Shown piece by piece: positions 55,021 through 64,000 of a stretch of DNA of 64,000 nucleotides (position 1 is its first letter; every line of letters starts with the position of its first letter). Made by a program: the position numbers and the translations under genes. The DNA lies in the NCBI GenBank assembly GCA_012932295.1, contig JAAONU010000006.1:29848882-29912881 (forward strand), in the 5' to 3' direction. Below the pieces are notes generated by a model. The model did not search any database. It was not told the DNA's origin and saw only the letters and a list, made by a program, of their open reading frames with translations. The stretch is from Cyclina sinensis. Taxonomy: Eukaryota > Mollusca > Bivalvia > Venerida > Veneridae.

Positions 55021-55196
55021 TATCAGAATCTGCAATTAATAACAAGGCGAAGAGCATTTTGATATTCGACATTAAATAATTATCCTAATATATATATTTA
55101 GATAGATGGCTCGGTACTATAATATGATGTACCTTTATTGACTTAAATGTTGTATTGACTGGGCAATCAAAATGCACATTTTACAAATAGAAATAG

Positions 55197-55268
55197 GAGA
55201 GTCCCCTATCACAACTCTTAGTACCAGAAAGATAAGTGCACTTCCATATAGGAGTACATACTTCTCTG
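55197..55268 (+). CDS. Possible exon 3 of the plus-strand host gene
   Basis: A 72-base open segment between an AG acceptor (55195-55196, weak pyrimidine tract) and an excellent donor (ctg|gtaagt). Entered in phase 1, as left by exon 2, it reads 24 codons without a stop (ESPITTLSTRKISALPYRS, then TYFS) and leaves again in phase 1. The serine/threonine/basic composition fits the preceding exon. The acceptor is the weak point. A second small candidate (55303-55336, donor aaaag|gtaaga) does not fit the phase without a stop. Confidence 0.3.
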
Positions 55269-55811
55269 GTAAGTAAAGAGCTGTTTCTTTCAGTTATTTC
55301 AGTGTACCCCTCACTTGGAAGCTTTGAGTAAAAAAGGTAAGATTTTTAGACACATTGGGTAACAATAACTTTGGAAATGAAGAAGATTGTCAGTAAGCCT
55401 AAGTAAGGATACCTGCTTGTTGAAATAAGCACGTTGGCTATGCACTCTATCAGTATACTTGCAAAACAAATTTGTCTGAGGTAAATGGATTTGTGTCATT
55501 CTTTTTGACTGAATAGTAGACATTCTATTACTGTATACCATTATAAGATGCACTTCAGAGTTCCATGAGGCATGCTTGAATAGATCTTATAATACTCACA
55601 TACGAGTGTGAAACTAGTGTATTACATTAATAATTGAACCAGGAGTGTCTTTTCCATGAGGGTTAATCATATTGGTAACCGAAACTGACAAAAAATAATC
55701 TCAAATAAATAGATCTGATAGTATAATTGTTACACATGTCCAAAGTATTGGATGAGACCTTAAAGCTAGGTAACAAAGTGCTTATTACAACACGTACAGT
55801 TATGAATGTAC

Positions 55812-56068
55812 CCAGGGGCAGATCCAGGATTTCAGGTAAGGGGGGAGCGCAAAATGTTTGGCCCAATTTGTGTCCGTTTTCTACCTCATTTCAATGGTTG
55901 TGTTTATGCTAGAGTATACTGATTTGGCAATATCACAAAGGCCTCTGATTATTCAATTCAATGTTGAACAATAAATTATACATTATTTAAAGACATATTC
56001 AACACCTATGGTCCGGGAATTTCAGGGGGCGCACGCCGGGTGCACCCCCCTCCCAGGATCCGCTTGTG
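55812..56068. mobile_element. Short TIR element with GTAC flanks
   Basis: The left end 'ccaggggcagatccagg' and the right end 'ccaggatccgcttgtg' are imperfect inverted repeats; gtac lies outside both (55808-55811, 56069-56072). A C-rich 'gggtgcacccccctccc' stands near the right end and G runs near the left. About 257 bp, non-coding. The 'caggggcagatccagg' type of end is widespread in invertebrate MITEs. Confidence 0.65.
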
Positions 56069-56072
56069 GTAC

Positions 56073-56915
56073 CTGTGTTTATTGCTTAATGAAAAAAGTG
56101 CCTGTGTTTGTTAGTAAAGATGCTGATCAAACAGGCAAGATGGGCAAGATGATATACTAATGTTAATAAAATCATTTGATGTTAGCTTAATTATAGATAA
56201 TTATACTGACAAATACCTGTTGCTACAGTACTTTAGATATACTCACATGTCACCTTGGTATTACCCTATGACAGTTAATACAGGTGCTTCTATATTTATC
56301 TCACACTAGAAGCTAAGTCCTGGACATGTAACAGACAATTTGTGCCAGAGATAAGGTGTAAGGCTGTGTTGCATTTATAACATTTTGAATGCTACTGACT
56401 TTTATGTCTCCTTCAATTAGTAATTCATTTGTATTAGAAAGATAGAAATGGACTCATAATGCATATTCTTGTATGAAAACTTATAAGCTGTTATCTACCA
56501 ACTGTAAGTCATGTTGTATTAAATCATGCATTTTACATGACTTGTCCATTTATAACTATAGTGTATGAAAGTATGAAACTTTGTGCTTGCCTCACTTTCT
56601 TGTCCAGTCAGTATCGAGAAGTTTTTACCTTTTGGCTCTGTAATTTTCACAAAATATAAACTGACATTCTGACTTCTTAGCTTTGAAGAGGGCACAAGTA
56701 CACATAGTGCATGAAATTTATGCAAAAACTTCTTAAAACACTGTCCAATTATGGAAGAAATGATGTTGTGACGTAATGTGTTAGCTTATTGGTGTTGTGA
56801 CGTAATGTGTTAGCTAATAGTACTGATAATAATATATAGGAAAAATGGGCAGAGCACTAAGGTAGTTAGTCGAATATTTAGTGTTCTTCAAAAAGAAGAA
56901 CATCACAGTTAGCTT
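56073..56915. other. Non-coding stretch, nothing recognised
   Basis: AT-rich. A 31-bp word 'gttgtgacgtaatgtgttag' plus neighbours is repeated in tandem twice at 56765-56816. Confidence 0.4.
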
Positions 56916-56916
56916 T

Positions 56917-58470
56917 TTATACACCCCTTTGAAAAAAATGGGTCACATTATGAGAATGCCCGTCGGTGGATGGGTGGGCTGGCAGGGGCATATCTTCTAC
57001 ATGCTTGGTATAACTTGATACAAATGTTCACCATCATAAATGTAATGTTGCACGCATGAACCAGGTCTCTTGGTCACTTAGATGTCAGATGGAAACGCTT
57101 GTCAGTGGAGCAAAACTTCTACATGCATTAAGTTTTTTTATTATAACTTTGCACTAATGTTCACCATTGTGAGGTGGAGTGTCACATGCAAAATTCAGGT
57201 CCCTGTGCCCAAGGTCAAGGTCAAATACAGGTCAAAGTTCACACAAAAATATGAAAATGTTTCATGAATTTAGTGATTCTGTCATATAATTATGTATACC
57301 ATCATGAGAGCGAGAATTAAACCACACATTATCCAGTTCCATATATGTAAGGTTAAGGTCATAAGAGATGATGAATTGTCCAGATTTTGTCTGGGAGCAT
57401 ATCTTCTGCATGCATAGAGGGATTTTAATATTACTTGATACAAATGTTCAGCATCATGAGATGTAGTGTCTTCAGTGCATGAACTAGGTCAAGGTCACAC
57501 ACAGAGGTCAAATGAAAATATGAAAATGTGTATACGGACCATTTAGTCATCTTGAATTTAGTGATTCTATTACAAATGTTCACCATCATGAGACTGAGCA
57601 TTACATGCATAATCCAGTCCCATATATGCAAGGACAAGGTCATTAGAGATTATGAATTGTCCAGATTTTGTCCTGAACATATTCTCTATATACATGAAGA
57701 GATTTTAGTATTACCTGATACAAATGTTCAACATCATGAGACATAGTGTCAAGCGCATGAACCAGGCCTCTAGGTCAAAAGTCAAGTTCACACTTACTTA
57801 GAGGTCAGATGAAAATCCTTGTCCAGAGCAAAACTTCTACATGCATTGGGGGATTTTAATATAACTTGACACAAATGTTTATCATTGACAGGCTGAGTGT
57901 CGCACACAAAATTTAGGTCCCTGGCCAAGGTCAGGGTCACACATAGAGGTCATAGGTCAGGTAAAAGTATGAAAATGTGTGTACGGACCATTTAGTCATC
58001 ATGCATTAAGGGATTCTATTACAAATGTTCACCATCATGAGACTGAGTGTTACATGCATAATTTCTAGCTGTAGTTTGAATATGGGTCATTTTGAGTCAA
58101 AAACTTGGTCACAGAGCCAAAATATCGAAAAACCTTGTTAACACTCTAGAGGCTACTTTTTCAGTCCAAATATCCTGGAAGTTTGTCACAGAGATTGTTT
58201 CAATAATTTCTACCTCAAGTTCGAATATTGGACATTTAGGTTCAAAAACTAGGTCATATAGCCCAAATATGGAAAAACCTTGTTAACACTCTAGAGGTAA
58301 CATTTTCAGTCCAAATAACCTGGAAATTTGTCAGAAAGATTGTTTCAATAACTTTAGGTCAAGTTTGGATATAGGTCATCTGGGGTCAGTTAACCAGGTC
58401 CATAGCAACTTTGTTAAAAGCTGTCATACTCAGGTGAGCGATACAGGGCCATCATGGCCCTCTTGTTATA
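56917..58470 (+). mobile_element. Central-tandem-repeat element with hairpin end
   Basis: Right end 'ctcaggtgagcgatacaggg', 'ccatcatggccctcttgtta', the same hairpin end that starts 10238 in reverse. The interior has about seven 140-150 bp units with 'acaaatgttcaccatcatga', 'cttctacatgcat', 'ggggattttaatataactt' and 'aggtcaaggtcacac'. The left border, near 'ttatacacccctttgaaaaa', is uncertain. All frames here are shadows. Confidence 0.6.
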
Positions 58471-58965
58471 TATAGAATGAAGCATTGTTTAGTGGACCTC
58501 TACAAAAATGGTTGAAATCATTACCCCAGAATCAATATTGGCCCCACCCCAGGGCTTATATACAGTTAAATATTTGAAAATCTTGCCTTCTAAAACCACT
58601 AGACACAGAGTTTTGTAATTTGATGTGAGGCATCCTCTAGTCGACTTCTACCAAGATTGTTCATATTATGTTCCTGGGGTGAAAATTAGCCCCACCCAAG
58701 GGCCACATGGTTTGGCATAGTCTTAAAAAGCAAAACTCTTGTAATGGCAAAGCACCAATTTATATATATATGATATTTTTTCTTTTTGTGCTCAAAGGTT
58801 ATTTCCCCCCACCCTCAAAAAAAATCTTTCCATTTTAAATTTTTTTTATAGGTGCATAGAAACTTGTTCCCCTGACTCCACCAGACACCCCAAATCAACA
58901 ACAACAAATCATTTTATGCATAGGTTCTTCATCCCCCCCCATCCCCCCCAAAGTTTCTCCTTTCT
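58471..58965. repeat. Decayed repeat units
   Basis: Fragments such as 'ttggccccaccccagggc' and 'aattagccccacccaagggc' are related to the 167-bp units that follow. No gene. Confidence 0.4.
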
Positions 58966-58967
58966 TT

Positions 58968-61533
58968 TTAGCTCACCTTTAGCTCATGGTGAGCTTTTGT
59001 GATCCCCCAGTGTCTGTCGTCGTGCGGTGTGCGTCGTGCATCGTCAACAATTTCATAAAAACAACATCTCCTCTGAAACCAATGACTGCACATTAACCAA
59101 ACTACACAGGAATGATCCTTGGGTGGCCCCCTTTCAAAGTTGTTCAAATGGTTCTGGTCTGTTGCATAAGTAGGTCACAGGGCCAAAAAAGGAGTTTTAA
59201 TAATGCAAATTAAAAAAATCTTCTAGTCAGAAAGTACAAGGCCAAGAGCTTTAATATATATGACATCATCTGTAGGTCCTCTACCAAAGTTGTTCAAATT
59301 ATGCCCCTAGTCCCAAAATTGGCCCCGCGTCAAGGGGTCATAGCTTTTCCTTATATGTATATAGTAAAAACTTAAAAAATCTTCTCCTCTGAAATGACAA
59401 AGGCTAGAGCTTTGGTATTTGGTATATGACATCATCTATAGGTCCTCTACAAAAGTTGTTCAAATTATTCCCCTAGTGCCAAAATTGGCCCCGCCGTCGG
59501 GGGTAAGGTTTTCCTTATATGTAATGTAGTAAAAACTTCAAAAACCTTCTCCTCTGAAATGAAAAAGGCTAGAGATTTGATATTTGAAATATGGTATAAT
59601 CTACAGGTCCTCTATCAAAGTTGTTCAAATTATGCCCCTAGTCTCAAAATTGGCCCCGCCCCAGGGTGTCATAGCTTTTCCTTATATGTATATAGTAAAA
59701 ACTTAAAAAATCTTCTCCTCTGAAATGACAAAGGCAAGAGCTAAAAATTGATATTTGGTATATGACATCATCTATAGGTCCTCTACAAAAGGTGTTCAAA
59801 TTATGCCCCTAGTGCCAAAATTGGTCCCGCCCCAGGGCGTCAGGTTTTCCTTATATGTATATAGTAAAAACTTAAAAAGTCTTCTCCTCTGAAATGACAA
59901 AGGCTAGAGCTTTGATATTTGGTATATGATATCATCTGTAGGTCCTCTACCAAAATTATTCAAATTATGCCCCTAGTACCAAAATTGGCCCCACCCCAGG
60001 GGGTCATAGCTTTTCCTTATATGTATATAGTACAAACTTAAAAAATCTTCTCCTCTGAAATGACAAAGGCTAGAACTTTGATATTTGGTATACCGTATAT
60101 ACTCAGCCAAAAGTCGACTCAACCATTAGTCGAGAAGGGGTTTTTGAGGTTAAAATTGATGATTTTTACTTAGACCCTTTCATACGTCGAGTTCGATTTT
60201 TAAGATTTTATGTAATCGTACAAACTGCGTATCTACAGTAAAGGGAAGCAACTACGTCAACAGAGTGGTGTGCGGTAGTTTCATTATACCGAAGACGTAC
60301 GGGCAGTATGTTTTAAGACATTTTGGAAGGGATCATTTGAAAGTGACACAGTTGTTTGCTGTCAGTATTATTCGTTTAATTAATCATTTATTTAACTTGC
60401 AGGTCGTTTAAAATGCACAAAAAAAAACAAACACAGAAATGTAATACCGAAGCACATGAATAATTTCAAACAGGAATTATCACACTGAAATTATACGAGT
60501 TATTATGAAAAAAATTAATGCCAGTAATTGTTCACACCTTTGATTTCTGAAAAAAGCATAATGCTGTTATGTTTACATAGCAATAAGGACCTGTATGATA
60601 TACGATTATACAACCGGAAAAGCCCTGACACTGGACAGACTTTATCAATAAACAAGGGAAGTCACTCTACAACTACCGCGCCATGGTCGTTTGTTTATTA
60701 CATGTCAAACAGATGTGTGAAAATATCTTTGTCATACTGCCAAGCAGACTAATAAAACAAAAGGAAAGGTTGACCCTTATATAAGTTCTTTATTGATTAG
60801 AGAAGCCTGCTGAATAATAATGATGTAATTACGCTACGGGGTTACCTCCGTGTAGTGTAAAAAATATGACTGTCATACGGGCAAGTACGTTTGATTTTTT
60901 TTTTCATTTTATTTGCCTGACTCGCCCATACGTCGAGCAATGACTTTAAGGCCATTTTCTGGGAATTAAAAACTCGACTTTTGGCCGAGTATATACGGTA
61001 TGACATCATCTATAGGTTTTCTACGAAAGTTGTTCAAATTATGCCCTTAGTGCTAAAATTGGCCCTGTGCCAGGGGGTCATAGGTTTTCCATATAAGTAT
61101 ATAGTAAAAACTTAAAAAATCTTTTCCTCTGAAATGACAAAGCCTTAAGCTTAATTATTTGGCATGAAATATTGTGAACCTGTTCCAAGTTTGTACAAAT
61201 TTTATCCGGGGTAAAAATTGGGCCTGCCCGGGGGTCATAGATATTCATTATATTTGCATATAGTAAAAACTTATAAGAAATTTTCCTTTGAAGCTTCAAA
61301 GGCTAGAGCTTAGACATTTGGCATGAAACATTGTGGACCTTTACAGACATTGTTTCAAGTACTGCCCTAGGGTCAAAATTGGCCCTGCCCTTGGGGTCAT
61401 GGGTTTTCTTTATATACATATAAAAAAAAGTGATCTCTGAAACTAAGAATGCTAGAGCTTAGATATTTAACATGAAACACAAATAACAGTCTGTCCTCAG
61501 GTGAGTGCTTTGGGGCCAATGGCCCCCTTGTTT
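58968..61533 (+). mobile_element. Hairpin-ended element with 167-bp tandem units
   Basis: Left end 'agctcacctttagctcatgg', 'tgagc', a hairpin, then a (gtcgt/gcgtc)-rich stretch. The right end 'cctcaggtgagtgctttggg', 'gccaatggcccccttg' is a second hairpin. Between them lie units of 165-169 bp (anchor 'cttctcctctgaaatg' at 59381, 59546, 59712, 59881, 60048; 'cttttcctctgaaatg' at 61121), each with 'ttgttcaaattatgccccta' and 'ttggccccgcc'. A 906-bp TA-flanked element is nested at 60093. Reverse-oriented relative at 10238-12342. Non-coding. Confidence 0.75.
60093..60998. mobile_element. TA-flanked MITE with CCGTATATACTC ends
   Basis: Terminal inverted repeats of about 28 bp: left CCGTATATACTCAGCCAAAA then GTCGACTC; right, inverted, CCGTATATACTCGGCCAAAA then GTCGAG. 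TA stands outside both ends (60091-60092, 60999-61000). Removing the element and one TA restores 'tttggtatatgacatcatc', exactly as in neighbouring 167-bp units, so the borders are certain. A TA duplication fits the Tc1/mariner/pogo group. Subterminal 'catacgtcgag' words recur at both sides. No transposase; the 74-codon frame inside is not convincing. Confidence 0.9.
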
Positions 61534-61674
61534 TTTTTAGGGATGAAAGGGTATTTGCTCCCCCTAATCCCCCCACTTTTTTTTCTTTACTTTAGTTTTT
61601 TTTGATAAGTAGGTACTAAAGAAATTTGTTTTTTCTTTTTCTATGTTTGTTGCTTTTTCTAGGATGAGTAGATA
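61534..61674. repeat. Decayed repeat, left flank of the next element
   Basis: T-rich segment with 'gctccccctaatcccccc', similar to sequence at 58925 and 62395. No coding signal. Confidence 0.35.
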
Positions 61675-62341
61675 CAGTCCAATCGCATTGCTATGAATTG
61701 CAGTATAACAAAATAACAGTGTACTACGAAAAAAGAGATTGGTCCATTCATTTTTTCTTCTTTATTCAGTTAAGATAAAATGCGATTTAACAAAATGTGA
61801 CTTAACGAAAAATGCAATTGAAATTGAGCGAACAATTATCACAGTCCCGTCATGTAATTATCAGTGAAATAAAGATGGGATATAGCAATTCGCCGTCAGA
61901 CAGTTGTTTTCTCACCTCGCGCAGACCGCCTTGTGTTTACTGTTATTAAGCAGTTATCTCCCCAAGCAATAGTAGCACAATACGCTGCAAACAACGCACG
62001 GGTTTGTTTGATTGTAACATAAAACTTTTTGAGTGATAACATGTCAAAAGTTTCAAACGGTATAAAATCTAGATAAGTTGTACTGCTTAACGTTCTTGAT
62101 TTTGCAGTTTAAATCTGCAATAACTTGCAACAAAAACATAAAAGGTAATTCTCAATATTTTATCTTCTTTATTATTTAAGTCTTAACTGACTCGGACATA
62201 TCACGACAACAATATATAATGACATTGATGGTTTACGATAGTATCAACAACATGTAAGAATAAATATGCGATTATATGAAAAATGCGATCTTACGAAAAT
62301 TTTACAGGGTCCAATGCATATTCGTAGCATTGCGAATGGAC
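61675..62341. mobile_element. TA-type MITE with TCCAATCGCA-like ends
   Basis: Left end 'cagtccaatcgcattgctat', right end 'tcgtagcattgcgaatggac', imperfect inverted repeats of about 22 bp, with 'ta' outside each (61673-61674, 62342-62343). Subterminal 'cttaacgaaaaatgc' and 'atgaaaaatgcgatcttacg' recall pogo-type MITEs. About 667 bp, non-coding. Confidence 0.55.
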
Positions 62342-62343
62342 TA

Positions 62344-63300
62344 GCTATATTTGCAATAATTTTTTCATTTCCTTATTTTGCTTTTTTAGGGGGATGGCGG
62401 GGTACTTGCAAGCTCACTTCCGACAAATAAAACAGACAAGTGTTTGTGCCACTCTGCAGTGCTCTTGTTGCAAGGTCAAGGTCACTAGAGATGATGAAAT
62501 GTCCAGATTTTGTCCAGAGCATATTTTCTACATGCATGGGGGGATTTCAGTATAACTTCAGTTTCACTTAAAATGTATCTTTCACTATCAGCACTAAGAA
62601 TAGTAAAACTTTCTTCCCTACTAACACCTCTTTTTATCCATTATGCCCACATCTTCACCAAAAGCTTTTTGGACAGGCGTATTTTGTGACAGTGGCACCC
62701 TTGTTTATTTATGGAGAAGACCTAATCTACACTCTGACCTATACATTATGTCTCTCTTGCATAATCCAGATTGCTTGAAACCATTAAACTTCTCTGACCC
62801 TCATTTCTACCATTATCTTTTAGAAATTCTTTATGTAAAATCTTGTTTTCAAATAATGACATAATCAAGCATCTTGGCTTAACTAAGTCTACAAGGTCCC
62901 ATGCCTTTTCAAAAAGAACATCTGCATCTTTTTATGGGAAATTATCATTTTGGAATTGCAATGCTTACATTTCATTATAAATCCTGTTACGATTTTTGTA
63001 TGACGCAGTTATATTTTTTTTTCCATTTAATGTATCATTAACGAAACCATGATTGTTATCACACACTTTGTTCATTCTCTTGGTAATTCACAAAACAGTT
63101 TTTATAGTTTATCATTTAATCTAGGTGCCACTGGAAACAATATTAAAAAAATTTATGGCTCTTAAATTTGACTTTGAAGATATTATACACCACATAATTA
63201 TTGATTAAACTTAACAAAATGAAGGGCTATTATTCTGTAATTTGTATGTTGCTCATAATGACATTAGTAAGTGTATCAAAATGAGTTTCATGGTTGTATT
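62344..63300. other. Repeat remnants, then non-coding sequence
   Basis: 62470-62570 is a fragment of the element type at 56917 ('ggtcaaggtcactag', 'cttttt...' shared words 'tctacatgcatgggggga' and 'tttcagtataactt'). The rest is AT-rich. A 73-codon frame at 62643-62864 starts at an ATG but shows no known feature. Confidence 0.4.
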
Positions 63301-63304
63301 TTCC

Positions 63305-64000
63305 TTAATGTAGTAGGTAGACTGTTGGTTGTATTCTCAGAATTATGCCAACTATCCCTGTAATGCCTTTATGTAGTATAGATAGACTGTTGGTTGTATT
63401 CTCAGAATTATGCCAACTATCCCTGTAATGCCTTTATGTAGTATAGATAGACTGTGGGTTGTATTCTCAGAATTATGCCAACTATCCCTGTAATGCCTTT
63501 ATGTAGTATTGGCACACTGTGGGTTGTATTCTCAGAATTATGCCAACTATCCCTGTAATGCCTTTATGTAGTATAGATAGACTGTGGGTTGTATTCTCAG
63601 AATTATGCCAACTATCCCTGTAATGCCTTTATGTAGTATAGATAGACTGTGGGTTGTATTCTCAGAATTATGCCAACTATCCCTGTAATGCCTTTATGTA
63701 GTATAGATAGACTGTGGGTTGTATTCTCAGAATTATGCCAACTATCCCTGTAATGTCTTTATGTAGTATAGATAGACTGTGGGTTGTATTCTCAGAATTA
63801 TGCCAACTATCCCTGTAATGTCTTTATGTAGTATAGATAGACTGTGGGTTGTATTCTCAGAATTATGCCAACTATCCCTGTAATGTCTTTATGTAGTATA
63901 GATAGACTGTTGGTTGTATTCTCAGAATTATGCCAACTATCCCTGTAATGCCTTTATGTAGTATAGGTAGACTGTTGGTTGTATTCTCAGAATTATGCCA
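63305..64000 (+). repeat. 65-bp satellite array, cut by the window edge
   Basis: The word 'actatccctg' recurs every 65 bases from 63351 to 63936, ten full units with a partial at the end. Units are nearly identical; variants are g/t in 'actgtgggttg', c/t in 'tgcctttatg', and one unit with 'ttggcacactg'. The three units with 'tgtctttatg' are adjacent (about 63750, 63815, 63880), a sign of local spread by unequal exchange. The array continues beyond 64000. Confidence 0.95.

Noticed and set aside
55303..55336. 34-base exon with strong donor as the next exon of the plus-strand gene
   Set aside because: The phase left by the previous candidate exon leads to a stop within it. It would fit only with an unseen exon in between.

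Overview
The window is AT-rich animal DNA, almost entirely non-coding and built of layer upon layer of transposable elements. The dispersed repeats (units ending in 'agagcggacacg' with 'gtgaccttgacctt' boxes, hairpin-ended repeats reading 'gggccatcatggccctcttg' and 'caggtgagc', (acgg)n tails, tRNA-headed SINEs with a conserved core) are of the kind seen in bivalve molluscs. I infer a marine bivalve, possibly a venerid-type clam; the species cannot be read from the sequence alone. There is nothing bacterial here: no operons, no CRISPR, no rRNA.

The centrepiece, 14838-28329, is one 13.5 kb LTR retrotransposon of the Ty3/gypsy group on the plus strand, with two 1312-bp LTRs that differ at only three positions, a 4-bp target duplication (ggtg), a purine-rich tract before the 3' LTR, gag, a complete pol (protease, RT, RNase H, integrase, GPY/F module and a chromodomain-like tail) and an env. 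Env has a furin-type site followed by a hydrophobic stretch, like baculovirus F and errantivirus envelope proteins. The copy cannot work as it stands. gag is split by a 1.1 kb hairpin-ended insertion and carries an in-frame TAG. env is split by a 0.9 kb repeat-bearing insertion. A third, hairpin-forming piece lies between env and the 3' LTR. Near-identical LTRs together with three nested insertions are the main puzzle of the window.

Host coding sequence is scarce. On the plus strand, a two- or three-exon part of an unrecognised charged protein gene (45665-45785, 48775-49431, possibly 55197-55268) is supported by matching splice phases. On the minus strand, two short first-exon candidates (39740-39785 and 6624-6747), both ending in phase 1 at a GT donor, could be alternative starts of one gene running off the left edge.

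The flanks hold many non-autonomous DNA elements whose ends can be read directly: a 1338-bp MULE-like element with 97-bp terminal repeats and a 9-bp duplication (41928-43265); a pair of TTAA-flanked MITEs in opposite orientation (12672-13106, 38070-38500); a TA-flanked element sitting cleanly inside a tandem repeat (60093-60998); a second TA-type element (61675-62341); an hAT-like element inside a SINE (4354-5051); and a small TIR element (55812-56068). There are also at least eleven tRNA-derived SINE-like copies in three families, several long central-tandem-repeat elements (for example 10238-12342 and 58968-61533), a 65-bp satellite running off the right edge (63305-64000), and a (TA)n microsatellite.
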